In this document: positions 25,680-35,329 of the stretch, one piece after another
How the letters are laid out: each line of letters begins with the position of its first letter
How positions within the stretch are numbered: position 1 is the first letter of the stretch
Notes under the pieces: generated by a model
What the model saw: the letters and a program-made list of their open reading frames with translations, nothing else
The model's database searches: none
What the model was told of the DNA's origin: nothing
Position numbers and translations under genes: made by a program
Source of the DNA: WQUF01 sp031549885
GTDB lineage: Bacteria > Bacillota > Clostridia > Clostridiales > Clostridiaceae
Length of the DNA stretch: 60,228 bases
Assembly: GCA_031549885.1 (NCBI GenBank)
Contig: JAVBPD010000058.1
Span: 1-60,228, forward strand
Direction of reading: 5' to 3'

Positions 25680-26519
25680 ATGGAAAAAAAGCTCAAAATT
25701 CATATTCCGGACTGGTTAACTAATCCTTCGTTTGTTGCAGGGTCTATAATCGTATTAATTGTAGTTTTAATTGCTTTTTTGCCTATGAAAATTGCAACTT
25801 ATGACCCTATAGAGATCAGCACAAAGGCAAGTTTATTGCCTCCATCTAGAGATCATTTTTTTGGAACTGATAATTATGGGCGTGATATATTTTCAAGGGT
25901 TATATGGGCTACTAAAATAGACCTGCAAATAGGGGTATTTGCTACTATTGTGCCGCTTATCATAGGAAGCTTAATAGGTTTATTTGCTGGATTTTACGGA
26001 GGAATCTTAGATAGCATAATAATGAGAATAAATGATATCTTAATGGCATTTCCCTTTACTATACTCATAATTGTAATAATGGCGATTTTAGGGCAAGGAA
26101 CTAGAAATATTTATATTGCAATTTGGCTTGTAGGCTGGATGGGTTATGCTAGGCTTGTCCGTGGGGAGGTTATTGTGCTTAAGGAAACAGAATTTATTCA
26201 AGCAGCAAGGCTTGGTGGTTTTTCTGACCTTAGGATATTGTTTAGACATTTATTGCCTAATGTGGTGAGTTCAGCAGTTGTCTTATCAGCATCTGATGTA
26301 GTTTTAAATATGCTAATTGGTGCTAGCATGAGCTTCTTAGGATTAGGAGTACAACCACCAACTCCAGAATGGGGCGCTATTTTAAATGAAGGAAGAGGTT
26401 ACATAAGCATTGCATGGTGGATTACATTTTTCCCAGGGCTTTTTATGGCAATAACAGGCATAGGCTTTAGCTTAATTGGCGACGGATTGACTGATTTTTT
26501 GCGCACCAAAGGTCGTTAG
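25680..26519 (+). CDS. oppC: Oligopeptide ABC transporter permease
   Basis: A 279-residue permease of the OppC/DppC type. HFFGTDNYGRDIFSRVIWAT is the characteristic sequence after the first helix; the EAA loop is FIQAARLGGFSDLRILFRHLLPN, and the protein ends with GDGLTDFLRTKGR, close to the family ending (GDgLRDalDPk). It forms the membrane channel with OppB. AAGGAGG site overlapping the oppB stop region. Confidence 0.93.
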   Translation: MEKKLKIHIPDWLTNPSFVAGSIIVLIVVLIAFLPMKIATYDPIEISTKASLLPPSRDHFFGTDNYGRDIFSRVIWATKIDLQIGVFATIVPLIIGSLIGLFAGFYGGILDSIIMRINDILMAFPFTILIIVIMAILGQGTRNIYIAIWLVGWMGYARLVRGEVIVLKETEFIQAARLGGFSDLRILFRHLLPNVVSSAVVLSASDVVLNMLIGASMSFLGLGVQPPTPEWGAILNEGRGYISIAWWITFFPGLFMAITGIGFSLIGDGLTDFLRTKGR

Positions 26520-26528
26520 GAGGATCAT

Positions 26529-27554
26529 ATGGAAAAAATTCTTGAAGTAAAAAATTTAAAAACACAATTTTTTTTAAAAAATGAAACAGTTAAAGCAGTA
26601 GATGGTGTTAGCTTTCATATTTTAAAAGGTGAAACCTTTGGCATTGTAGGTGAATCTGGAAGTGGTAAAAGTCAAATTTGCCGTTCCATATTAAGACTCT
26701 TAAAGCCTCCTGGAAAGATTGTAAATGGTGAGATCATCTATAATGGAACAGATTTAGTCAATTTAAGCAAAGCCCAAATGCGTAAAATAAGGGGTAGGGA
26801 AATAAGCGTAATTTTTCAAGAACCTATGACATCTTTAAACCCTGTGTTAAAAATAAAGACTCAAATTATTGAAGCATTTGAAGAAACAAACATGACAAAA
26901 GAGGAAAAACTAAAAAAATCTATAGAACTATTAAAATTAGTTGGCATTCCTTCTCCTGAAACTAGGATTGAAGGTTATACATTTCAATTTTCAGGAGGTA
27001 TGCGCCAAAGAGCTATGATCGCAATGGCGCTTGCATTAAAGCCTAAACTGCTTCTTGCAGATGAACCTACTACTGCTTTAGACGTAACTATACAAGATCA
27101 GATAATGAAGCTCTTAAATAATTTAAAAAGCGAACTTAAAATGAGCATAATACTTGTTACGCATGATTTAGGGGTTATAGCACAAATGTGCGATAGAGTA
27201 GCTGTCATGTATGCAGGAAATATAGTTGAAATGTCTGATATTATGACATTGTTTGCAAATCCCCATCATCCTTATACATATGGCTTAATGAATTCTTTGC
27301 CAAGCCGTGAAATAAGTGGAACAAGGTTATTAGCTATACCTGGAATGCCACCAAATCTTTCTAATCTGCCTTCTGGATGTAGATTTAGCCCAAGATGTAA
27401 ATATGCTAAGGATATTTGTCAAAAGATTTTTCCGGAAATTGTAGAGATTGAACCTGGTCATTTTGTAAGATGCCATTTATCAGATAAAATTACAGATATT
27501 AAAGGCTTAATTCCTAAAGAAAGCATAAAAGGAAGTGTTGCTTATGAACAGTAA
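26529..27554 (+). CDS. oppD: Oligopeptide ABC transporter ATPase
   Basis: A 341-residue ATPase with Walker A GESGSGKSQ, Q-loop VIFQEPMTSLNPV, signature FSGGMRQR, Walker B LLLADEPTTALD and H-loop THD. The C-terminal oligopeptide/dipeptide domain carries four Cys in CRFSPRCKYAKDIC and RCHLSDK, a pattern seen in OppD/F and known to bind an iron-sulfur cluster in some members. The Gln after GKS (usual Ser/Thr-Val) is a common OppD variation. The end overlaps the oppF start by 11 bases. Confidence 0.93.
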   Translation: MEKILEVKNLKTQFFLKNETVKAVDGVSFHILKGETFGIVGESGSGKSQICRSILRLLKPPGKIVNGEIIYNGTDLVNLSKAQMRKIRGREISVIFQEPMTSLNPVLKIKTQIIEAFEETNMTKEEKLKKSIELLKLVGIPSPETRIEGYTFQFSGGMRQRAMIAMALALKPKLLLADEPTTALDVTIQDQIMKLLNNLKSELKMSIILVTHDLGVIAQMCDRVAVMYAGNIVEMSDIMTLFANPHHPYTYGLMNSLPSREISGTRLLAIPGMPPNLSNLPSGCRFSPRCKYAKDICQKIFPEIVEIEPGHFVRCHLSDKITDIKGLIPKESIKGSVAYEQ

Positions 27555-28566
27555 ATATTTTAATTATAAAAACACTTCAAAACTTGTGGAGATTAAAAAT
27601 TTATCTAAATGGTTTAAGATTAAACAATCCTTAATAGAAATAATTGCCAAAAAAGAAGTAAAATATATTAAGGCTCTTAATGGTGTGAGCTTTGATATTT
27701 ATAAAGGTGAAAATTTAGGTCTTGTGGGAGAATCTGGATGTGGAAAGAGCACCCTTTGCAAGACGCTTGTGCGCCTTTATGAGCCTACACAAGGTGAGAT
27801 ATTTTTAAATGGAGAGGATATCTCAAAGAAAACAAATTCAGAATTAAAACCCATACGTTCACAGATGCAGATGATATTTCAGGATCCATATTCATCATTA
27901 AATCCCAGGATGACTGTATATGAAATAATTGAAGAGATGCTTTTAGTGCATAAAATTGTACCTAAAAGTGAAATAAAAAATCGCATAAAAGAACTCCTTG
28001 AAATGAGCGGTCTTTCCATGGATTTATCTAGCAGATTTCCAGGAGAATTTTCAGGTGGTCAAAGGCAGAGGATAGGAATTGCCCGTTCTTTATCTTTAAA
28101 TCCGCAGTTTATAATTGCAGATGAGCCAGTTTCTGCACTTGATGTTTCAATTCAAGCTCAAATAATCAATTTGCTTTCAGATCTAAGAGATAGGCTTGGT
28201 TTAACATTACTATTTATATCCCACGATTTACGGGTTGTAAAACATATCACAAATAGAGTTGTTGTGATGTATCTTGGCTCTGTAGTTGAACTTGGAAATA
28301 CTGACGATATGTTCGATAATCCTTTGCATCCATACACATTAGTTCTTACAAAAGCTGCTCCGATACTTGATCCTAGAGATAGAAATAGAGAATATGCTAT
28401 TGAAGGTGATATACCAAGCCCAATTGATATGCCTAAAGGGTGTAATTTTCATCCTAGATGTGTATATTGTAAAAATATTTGCAAGGAAGAAACTCCTAAG
28501 CTAAGGGAAGTATTTAAAGATAGATTAGTAGCTTGTCATTTTCCTTTAAATCATATTAAGATGTAA
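27544..28566 (+). CDS. oppF: Oligopeptide ABC transporter ATPase
   Basis: A 340-residue partner ATPase: Walker A GESGCGKST, QMIFQDPYSSLNPRMTV, signature FSGGQRQR, Walker B FIIADEPVSALD and SHDLRVV, then the C-terminal domain with CNFHPRCVYCKNIC and CHFPLN. I prefer ATG 27544, about nine bases after AAAGGAAGTG, over an in-frame GTG at 27535 that falls inside that site. It overlaps the oppD end by 11 bases and is the last gene of the operon. Confidence 0.93.
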   Translation: MNSKYFNYKNTSKLVEIKNLSKWFKIKQSLIEIIAKKEVKYIKALNGVSFDIYKGENLGLVGESGCGKSTLCKTLVRLYEPTQGEIFLNGEDISKKTNSELKPIRSQMQMIFQDPYSSLNPRMTVYEIIEEMLLVHKIVPKSEIKNRIKELLEMSGLSMDLSSRFPGEFSGGQRQRIGIARSLSLNPQFIIADEPVSALDVSIQAQIINLLSDLRDRLGLTLLFISHDLRVVKHITNRVVVMYLGSVVELGNTDDMFDNPLHPYTLVLTKAAPILDPRDRNREYAIEGDIPSPIDMPKGCNFHPRCVYCKNICKEETPKLREVFKDRLVACHFPLNHIKM

Positions 28567-28672
28567 AAAAAAATTAAATAATTAATTTTTAGTATGGTAT
28601 TTATTTTTTTACAAATAATAAACCTGTGGTTTTTTAAAAAATTCCATATAAAATGGATTAAGGAGTGAATTT

Positions 28673-29644
28673 ATGAAACATTTTAATTCTGATTTAGCAG
28701 TTGAAATGCAAGAAGCTTATAGACAGCAAGATGAAAAAACTCCAGGTGTAAGGCTTGATAACTATAAACATGAAAACATAAATATATCTCATGTTGAAGT
28801 TGTTAATGAAATTGGAGAAGAAAAAATGGGCAAGCCTATAGGAAATTATATCACAATTGATATACCTTCATATGCTCATTATGATGCTGAAACTGTAGAT
28901 TCTTTAAGCAGAGTAGTGTCTACTAAGCTTTCAGAGCTTATTGATCTACAGGATAAAGATGATGCTCTTGTAGTAGGACTTGGAAATTGGAATGTTACTC
29001 CAGATGCATTAGGACCAAAGGTTATTTCAAAATTAATGATTACAAGGCATTTAATGCAGCTTGTTCCAGATAATATTGATGGGCAAGTAAGACCTGTTTG
29101 TGGGATTTCTCCGGGAGTGTTGGGCCTTACTGGTATTGAAACCAGTGAGATTATAAAAGGAGTTGTAGAAAAAATCCATCCAAAGCTTGTAATATGTGTT
29201 GATGCTCTTGCCGCAAGGAAGTTATCAAGAGTGCATAGAACAATTCAAATATGCGACACTGGAATATCACCAGGTGGTGGCATTGGCAATAAGAGAATGG
29301 AAATAAATGAAAAAAATATAGGAGTAAAAGTTATTGCTGTAGGCGTGCCTACAGTTGTAAATGCCACTGTAATAGCAAATGATGCAATTGAAATGATTTT
29401 TGAAGAAATGATTGAGAAATATGGAGATGACGATGATTTTAGGAAAATGATATCATTTATTGATGAAGATAATAAATGGAATGTAATACAAAACATTTTA
29501 AATCCATTTTATAATGATTTGGCTGTAACGCCTAAGGATGTAGATTTGGTGGTGGATTCACTTGCAAAAATACTGGCTAATAGCGTAAATATAGCCCTGC
29601 AGCCAGCTTTAACATTAGATGATATAAATAGATATATACATTAA
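28673..29644 (+). CDS. gpr: Germination protease (spore SASP endopeptidase)
   Basis: A 323-residue A25-family protease that starts degradation of small acid-soluble spore proteins when spores germinate. Diagnostic segments: ALVVGLGNWNVTPDALGPKV, VCGISPGVLGLTGIET, VICVDALAARKLSRVHRTIQICDTGISPGGGIGN, VIAVGVPTVVNA. The N-terminal ~15 residues would be the propeptide. Its presence shows the organism forms endospores. TAAGGAGTG site before ATG. Expression is expected in the forespore, but I could not pick a convincing sigma-G promoter; CATATAA at 28645-28651 fits a -10 without a good -35. Confidence 0.95.
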   Translation: MKHFNSDLAVEMQEAYRQQDEKTPGVRLDNYKHENINISHVEVVNEIGEEKMGKPIGNYITIDIPSYAHYDAETVDSLSRVVSTKLSELIDLQDKDDALVVGLGNWNVTPDALGPKVISKLMITRHLMQLVPDNIDGQVRPVCGISPGVLGLTGIETSEIIKGVVEKIHPKLVICVDALAARKLSRVHRTIQICDTGISPGGGIGNKRMEINEKNIGVKVIAVGVPTVVNATVIANDAIEMIFEEMIEKYGDDDDFRKMISFIDEDNKWNVIQNILNPFYNDLAVTPKDVDLVVDSLAKILANSVNIALQPALTLDDINRYIH

Positions 29645-29662
29645 AAACCAATAACTTGTATA

Positions 29663-29705
29663 AATAATCCTTTGAAAGTCAATGATTTAAAAAGGATTAT
29701 TTTTT
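29663..29705 (+). terminator. Rho-independent terminator after gpr
   Basis: AATAATCCTTT (29663-29673) pairs perfectly with AAAGGATTATT (29691-29701) and continues into a T6 tract. Confidence 0.82.
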
Positions 29706-29721
29706 AATTTTAGGAGAATTT

Positions 29722-30006
29722 ATGAGAACTAAAATACGAGAAAGGCTTAAAAACAAAGAAAAGAAAAACACAAAATTTTTTATAACTTCTATGATAATAT
29801 TCTGTCTTGTATTATTTTCAGGATTTGTATGTGTCAACAATGCTATGTCAGACTTATTAACAATGGACAACAATCCAAAGATAAAAATATCATTAAAACC
29901 TTTTGAAATCTCAGTTAAAACACAAAAATATTTTATATACATAGATTCTAAAGCAAAAGATAATTATATTAATTTTATCAATAAAATAATTGGATATGAA
30001 AATTAA
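29722..30006 (+). CDS. Small single-pass membrane protein, unknown
   Basis: A 94-residue protein: a very basic N-terminus (residues 1-19, RTKIRERLKNKEKKNTK), one hydrophobic helix (FFITSMIIFCLVLFSGFVCV, ~20-39) and a short extracytoplasmic tail of about 55 residues with a YFIYIDSKAKDNY stretch. TTTAGGAG site before ATG. I do not recognise it. It lies just after the gpr terminator; spore-forming clostridia often have spoIIP after gpr, but this is not SpoIIP. Sporulation-linked function is possible only by position. Confidence 0.6.
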   Translation: MRTKIRERLKNKEKKNTKFFITSMIIFCLVLFSGFVCVNNAMSDLLTMDNNPKIKISLKPFEISVKTQKYFIYIDSKAKDNYINFINKIIGYEN

Positions 30007-30465
30007 AATTTGATTAAAAAATAAATATTTACAATATTTTACACAAATCAAGCATAATAGTTAAATAAAATTTATAAAAAGTATTTGAAAATGAAAGAAA
30101 AATATTATATAATATAAACATTAACAAAAATATTTACAAATTATTAAATTGAATTAAATTTTCGTTAAATTTATTTTGATAAATTTTTTATGTATAAATC
30201 ATCTTTTGATATTTAAGTTTTATTTATCATATATATAATAATATTATATATATTGACTTACATTAAGTAAATTGTGGTTGAATTTTTGTATTATAGTGTT
30301 GAAGTTTAAATTTTCAGGATAAATTTGTTTTTTAATTGGATAAATTGGCTTAATTTTTAATTATTTAAATTATAATATTGAAATAGCTTAAATTTATTTA
30401 CAATAAATATTTTTTTAATTTTATAAATGCAAAACATGTATATAGATAAAAACTGAGGTGGTATA
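30007..30465. other. Long AT-rich intergenic region (459 bases)
   Basis: This gap is almost purely A/T with many short TTAAAT and TATAAT-like words. No coding frame with a ribosome site, no stable GC-containing hairpin, no known riboswitch. Several TATAAT-like words (for example near 30369-30378) lack a well-spaced -35, so I cannot choose a promoter for the 344-residue gene that follows. Its size could reflect an untranslated leader or decayed sequence. Confidence 0.5.
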
Positions 30466-31500
30466 ATGAATTTAAATTTACTTCCATTTATGGCGTATTG
30501 TTTTTCTATTAATGAAGTTATTTACAATGACATAGATAATTTATACAACAAAAATGAATCAAGATTTTACAAATCAGCAAAAGCAAGCTCAGAATACAAT
30601 GCTACATTCATAATGCAAGGTTCAATTAAACAAGAGGAGTATTACAAAAAATCACTTGGAATATTTGAAAACAGCAAAGATTTCGAAGGTGAAATAAACA
30701 GCATTATCTCAAAAGGATGGACATTTACATATAAATATTGTTTAAGTAATACAAACCTAGATGCATTATCATTTATATCTGATTTTGACGAAGTAGCTTT
30801 ATCCAATGAAAATGAAGAATTAAATAATTCAAATTACATTGTATTTTTGTATATTGGTAAAAATAGAATTACAAACAGAGAAATTCTTGAAGAAATGATA
30901 ATAGATAAATTTGACTTAAACAACACTAAGCTTGATAATAAAGATTTAAATAAAAAGAAAATGGCAAATTCAATTTATAAAAAAGTTAAAAGTAAATATG
31001 GAAATCTTGAAGAGTTTAAGAAAAATAAATATGAAAAAATTAGATTTACAGATACTATGAAAAGCTCTCAATTTTTTATGGACTTATTGTACGATAGAGA
31101 AAAACTTAGTTTTGGACAAATTTGGGACCAATATCAATTATACGACAATGAAATTGAAGACATTATTTATGATTATATATCTGCAAATTTAAATGTTCAA
31201 GATAATGATGAGTACATAGATTATATTGCTTCAAGTTGTTTATATGGCATGTATATAACTAAATTTATTAAAGCCTATAAAGAAATCAAAAAGCATTACT
31301 TTAATAAAATAGACGAATTAAAAGAACATGTCCAAAGCAATAAGCTTGTTATTCCAGATTATAAAACGGATATGGAAATTACTCTAACAAGGCTTCAAGA
31401 TAGAGGGACAAAGGAACTTCTCGATAAAATTTACAAATTAGAGCAAGAAAATGAGAGACTTAGAAATATTTTAGAGTTAATTAAACTAAACAACCAATAG
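30466..31500 (+). CDS. Unknown protein with C-terminal coiled coil
   Basis: A 344-residue, Lys/Asn/Glu-rich protein without membrane segments or signal peptide, so probably cytoplasmic. Residues ~1-120 include LLPFMAYCFSINEVIYNDID and a possible sheet core (YIVFLYIGKNRITN); ~130-280 are mostly helical, with an acidic DNEIEDIIYDYISANLNVQD stretch; the last 25 residues (LLDKIYKLEQENERLRNILELI) have a clear leucine heptad and should form a coiled coil. No motif of a known enzyme is visible. GAGGTGGT site before ATG. Single gene after a 459-base gap, 132 bases ahead of rsmI. Confidence 0.55.
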   Translation: MNLNLLPFMAYCFSINEVIYNDIDNLYNKNESRFYKSAKASSEYNATFIMQGSIKQEEYYKKSLGIFENSKDFEGEINSIISKGWTFTYKYCLSNTNLDALSFISDFDEVALSNENEELNNSNYIVFLYIGKNRITNREILEEMIIDKFDLNNTKLDNKDLNKKKMANSIYKKVKSKYGNLEEFKKNKYEKIRFTDTMKSSQFFMDLLYDREKLSFGQIWDQYQLYDNEIEDIIYDYISANLNVQDNDEYIDYIASSCLYGMYITKFIKAYKEIKKHYFNKIDELKEHVQSNKLVIPDYKTDMEITLTRLQDRGTKELLDKIYKLEQENERLRNILELIKLNNQ

Positions 31501-31632
31501 ATGATTTATACCATAAAGGATTTGTATTAATAAATGCAATTCCTTTTTTATTATTTAAATTTATTATGCTTTAATATTTTTTAAAGTTATAGTATAATAT
31601 AGCGAATTTTAAATATAAGGAGGATATGAATT

Positions 31633-32496
31633 ATGGGGAAAATATATGTTGTTGCAACACCAATAGGGAATTTAAATGATATTTCACAAAGAGCACTTGA
31701 CATTTTAAAAAGTTGTTCTATGATTTTAGCAGAAGATACAAGGCGTTCATTAAAATTATTAAATCATTATAATATAAAAAATAAATTAATGTCTTATCAT
31801 AAATTTAATGAAAGAGATAGATGTGATTATATAATTAATAGAATAATAGACGAGGACATGGATGTAGCTTTAATATCAGATGCTGGAACTCCATGTATTC
31901 AAGATCCAGGATATTTACTAATTAATATGGCTAGAAATAAAAATATTGAAGTTATAGCTGTGCCAGGTCCCTCTGCAACTGTTGCGGCACTATCTGTATG
32001 TGGTTTTGAAATAAACGAATTTGCTTTTTATGGATTTTTACCTAGAGAAAAATCAGATAGAAATAAAAAACTTGAAGAAATAAAAAAATCGAATATAAAA
32101 GTTTCAGTGCTTTATGAATCTCCTAAAAGGATAAAGGATTTATTAGAAGGTGTTAAAGGATTATTTAACAGTTCTGAAATATGTATATGCTCTGATATTT
32201 CTAAAATTCATGAAAAATATTACTTTGGCAATGTTAATGAAGTTTATGAGAATATTTTAAATAATGATAAATATGAGTTAGGTGAATATGTTGTAGTAAT
32301 TAACAATTTAGAGTATATTAAAATTGAAGAACAGAAAATAGAAATTTCTACAGAAGCGTTAATCATTGATGAAATTGTAAAAGAAGACATATCATTTAAA
32401 GAGGCTATAAATATAGTAAGCAAAAAATATGGTTTAGGAAAAAATGAATGTTATAGAGCTTCTTTGAAAATTAAGAGAATATTTGAAAACATTTAA
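31633..32496 (+). CDS. rsmI: 16S rRNA (cytidine1402-2'-O)-methyltransferase
   Basis: A 287-residue tetrapyrrole-methylase-fold enzyme that 2'-O-methylates C1402 of 16S rRNA. All family motifs are present: VVATPIGNLNDISQRAL at the N-terminus, AEDTRRS, LISDAGTPCIQDPG, VPGPSATVAALSVCG, and FYGFLPREKSDR. The C-terminal ~50 residues form the usual small helical domain. AAGGAGG site before ATG. Stand-alone gene. Confidence 0.95.
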   Translation: MGKIYVVATPIGNLNDISQRALDILKSCSMILAEDTRRSLKLLNHYNIKNKLMSYHKFNERDRCDYIINRIIDEDMDVALISDAGTPCIQDPGYLLINMARNKNIEVIAVPGPSATVAALSVCGFEINEFAFYGFLPREKSDRNKKLEEIKKSNIKVSVLYESPKRIKDLLEGVKGLFNSSEICICSDISKIHEKYYFGNVNEVYENILNNDKYELGEYVVVINNLEYIKIEEQKIEISTEALIIDEIVKEDISFKEAINIVSKKYGLGKNECYRASLKIKRIFENI

Positions 32497-32659
32497 TTTG
32501 AATTTAATTATAATTAAAGATGTTTTATGTTATAATATCAACATGATTGTATATTTTATGACATGAATATTTTATATAGCAAAGAATGAAATTGATAAAC
32601 AAAAGAGTAGTTTAAGTGTTTTCTAAACTTTATAATTATTTTGTAAGGATGTGTAAAAG

Positions 32660-34381
32660 ATGTTTTTAAAATTAATTAAATATTACAAACAAGAAAAACT
32701 ACTTTTTTTTGTAGATTTTGGTTGCGCAATACTTCTTGCAGGGCTTCAACTTTTTTATCCAAATGTTGTGAGACGATTAATAAATGAAGTCATACCTAAT
32801 AAAGATTTGAATCAGGTTTTTAAACTTGCCATATTTTTAATTATCATATTCATATCTATTTTCATATGCAATTACATCGTTAGCTACTATGGTCACTTTA
32901 TGGGTGTAAAGATTGAATATAGAATGAGGCAGGATTTATTTCAACATATTCAAAAGTTATCCTTTAGTTATTTTGATAATAATAAAACTGGGCATATAAT
33001 GTCTAGGTTAGTTAACGATTTAAACGATATTTCAGAATTTGCTCATCATGGGCCTGAAGATTTATTTTTAATAATCATTAACTTAATTGGAGCCATAATT
33101 ATAATGTTCACTATTAATGTTAAATTGACATTAGCAACTATAGTAATATTGCCATTTGCACTTATTTTTTTTGTTCAAAAAAATTTAAAACTCAGAAAAA
33201 ACTTTAAAGAACTTAGAAAGAATTTAGCAGATATAAATGCACAAGCAGAAAGCAGCATTTCAGGCATTAGAGTAGTTAAAGCATTTAATAATGAAGATTT
33301 TGAAATAAAAAAATTTCAAAATGGGAATTATAAGTTTAGAGAGTCAAAAGAAGGTGCTTATAAAATAATGGCAGGATTTCATGCTGGTATTGAATTATTT
33401 GCCAATTGTTTAAATTTATTAATAATAGTTTTTGCGGCAATTTTGATTATTAATGGCCAGATGACTCCAGGAGACATGGTTGCTTTTCTTTTGTATGTTT
33501 CAATGTTTGTTCAACCTATAAAAAATGTAGCTACTTTTATTGAGATGTATCAAAGAGGGACAAGTTCTATTAATAGATTTTATGAAATACTTAGTATAGA
33601 TCCAGATGTAAAAGATGAACCTAATGCTAAAGATGTAGATAGACTTAAAGGAGATTTAGAGTTTAAAGATGTATCTTTTTCATATGGAAATGAAAACTTT
33701 GTTGTTAAAGACTTCAATCTATCAATTAACACAAAAAATACAATTGCTTTAGTTGGGCCTTCAGGGGTAGGAAAAACCACGATATGCAGTTTAATTCCTA
33801 GATTTTATGAAATTTCAAAGGGAGAAATTTTAATTGATGGCATTAACATAAAAGATATGACATTAGCTTCACTTAGAGATAACATAGGAATTGTTCAACA
33901 AGATGTATTTTTGTTTTCAGGAACTGTAAAAGAAAATATCGCTTATGGAAAATTAAATTCAACTGATGAAGAAATAATAGATGCAGCTAAAAGGGCTCAA
34001 GCACACGATTTTATAATGAGCCTTCCAAATGGGTATAATACTTACATTGGCGAAAGAGGAGTAAAATTATCAGGTGGTCAAAAGCAAAGACTTTCTATTG
34101 CAAGGATTTTTCTTAAAAATCCACCAGTATTAATATTAGATGAAGCTACTTCTGCTTTAGATAGTGAAACCGAGGTTTTAATACAAAGGTCTTTTGATGA
34201 TTTAAGTAAAAATAGAACTACAATAGTAATAGCGCATAGGTTGGGAACTATTATAAACTCTGATAAAATACTTTTCTTAAGCAAAAATGGTGTTGAAGAG
34301 TTTGGCACACATGAGGAATTAATGGCTAGAAAAGGATTGTACTATAATTTATATAATACTCAATTTAAACAAGTTATATAA
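32660..34381 (+). CDS. ABC exporter, fused membrane and ATPase domains
   Basis: A 573-residue half-transporter with an N-terminal six-helix exporter domain (~1-310) and C-terminal ATPase: Walker A GPSGVGKTT (~370), Q-loop GIVQQDVFLFSGTV, signature KLSGGQKQR, Walker B VLILDEATSALD, H-loop IAHRLGTI. This is the MsbA/BmrA-type homodimer layout for lipid, drug or peptide export. No peptidase C39 domain. No adjacent partner half-gene, so a homodimer is most likely. Substrate unknown; the AgrA/AgrC-like genes follow after 207 bases, but nothing links them directly. Confidence 0.88.
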   Translation: MFLKLIKYYKQEKLLFFVDFGCAILLAGLQLFYPNVVRRLINEVIPNKDLNQVFKLAIFLIIIFISIFICNYIVSYYGHFMGVKIEYRMRQDLFQHIQKLSFSYFDNNKTGHIMSRLVNDLNDISEFAHHGPEDLFLIIINLIGAIIIMFTINVKLTLATIVILPFALIFFVQKNLKLRKNFKELRKNLADINAQAESSISGIRVVKAFNNEDFEIKKFQNGNYKFRESKEGAYKIMAGFHAGIELFANCLNLLIIVFAAILIINGQMTPGDMVAFLLYVSMFVQPIKNVATFIEMYQRGTSSINRFYEILSIDPDVKDEPNAKDVDRLKGDLEFKDVSFSYGNENFVVKDFNLSINTKNTIALVGPSGVGKTTICSLIPRFYEISKGEILIDGINIKDMTLASLRDNIGIVQQDVFLFSGTVKENIAYGKLNSTDEEIIDAAKRAQAHDFIMSLPNGYNTYIGERGVKLSGGQKQRLSIARIFLKNPPVLILDEATSALDSETEVLIQRSFDDLSKNRTTIVIAHRLGTIINSDKILFLSKNGVEEFGTHEELMARKGLYYNLYNTQFKQVI

Positions 34382-34588
34382 TTTAATTAATCAAGACGAA
34401 ATAAAGACATTTTGAGAAGTAAAAACATGTTAATATGAAATTTATGTATTTATTTCAATTAATGAGTTATAAAATAAATAATTAGTAAAAATATAATATA
34501 ATAGTAAATTAATAATTGAACTAGTTCTTAACATAGAATTCCTATATAATATAAAATTTATTTATTGCTTTAAGGGAGGTTAAATATA

Positions 34589-35329
34589 ATGATAAACATT
34601 GCAATATGTGAAGATAACTTTAAGCAGAGAGATTATATAAATACTATTATTGAGAATTATATAATTAGAGAAAATTTAAATATGAAAATTGCTCTTAGCA
34701 CAGATAAATCTGCAGATATCTTAGAATTTGCGAAAGATCATGAGGAAAGGGCAATATACTTTTTAGATATACATCTTGTAAACGACATAGGAGGTGTAGA
34801 ATTAGGAAGACAAGTAAGGACAATTGATCCCTCTGCTTTCATAATATTTGTCACAACATATTCTGAAGTATCTTCTCTAGTTTTTGAATATAGAGTTGCT
34901 GCTATGGATTATATTTTAAAAGATGATAAAGCTAAAATGAAAACAAGAATTGAAGATTGCCTGAAAGAAGCTTCTGATCTATATTTCAATGAATCAAGGT
35001 TTAATAGAATAATAACAGTAAAAACAAGTCATAAGATTTTAAACTTACGTGTTGAAGATATTTTATTTTTAGAGACCTCTGAAAAAGCTCATAAAATAAG
35101 AGTGCATGAAATGAATAGTCAAAAAGAGTTTTATGCTACTCTAAAAGAAATTGAATCACAATTAGGAAATGATTTTTATAGGTGCCATAAGTCATTTATA
35201 GTTAATGTAAGGAAAATAAAGGAGATCAATAAGACTTTAGGTTGTGCTATTATGGCCAATGGAGAACAGTGTTATATATCTAACAAATATTTTAAAGGCT
35301 TAGTTAAATGTCTCCAAAAGAATACCTAG
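34589..35329 (+). CDS. LytTR response regulator (AgrA-like)
   Basis: A 246-residue regulator. The receiver has the acidic pocket CEDN at 7-10 and the phosphoacceptor D60 in FLDIHL; the C-terminal LytTR DNA-binding domain runs from ~140 (VKTSHKILNLRVEDILFLETSEKAHKIRVH ... FYRCHKSFIVNVRKI). Receiver and LytTR spacing match AgrA/ComE/VirR proteins. AGGGAGG site before ATG. Its last 22 bases overlap the start of the sensor gene. Upstream, the -10-like TATAAT (34545) has a CTAGTTCTTAAC word 20 bases ahead that resembles one half of a LytTR site, but only one copy is clear. Confidence 0.88.
   Translation: MINIAICEDNFKQRDYINTIIENYIIRENLNMKIALSTDKSADILEFAKDHEERAIYFLDIHLVNDIGGVELGRQVRTIDPSAFIIFVTTYSEVSSLVFEYRVAAMDYILKDDKAKMKTRIEDCLKEASDLYFNESRFNRIITVKTSHKILNLRVEDILFLETSEKAHKIRVHEMNSQKEFYATLKEIESQLGNDFYRCHKSFIVNVRKIKEINKTLGCAIMANGEQCYISNKYFKGLVKCLQKNT

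Noticed and set aside
34516..34550. Double LytTR-binding site upstream of the AgrA-like gene
   Set aside because: Only one CTAGTTCTTAAC-like word is clear; a second copy at regular spacing was not found.
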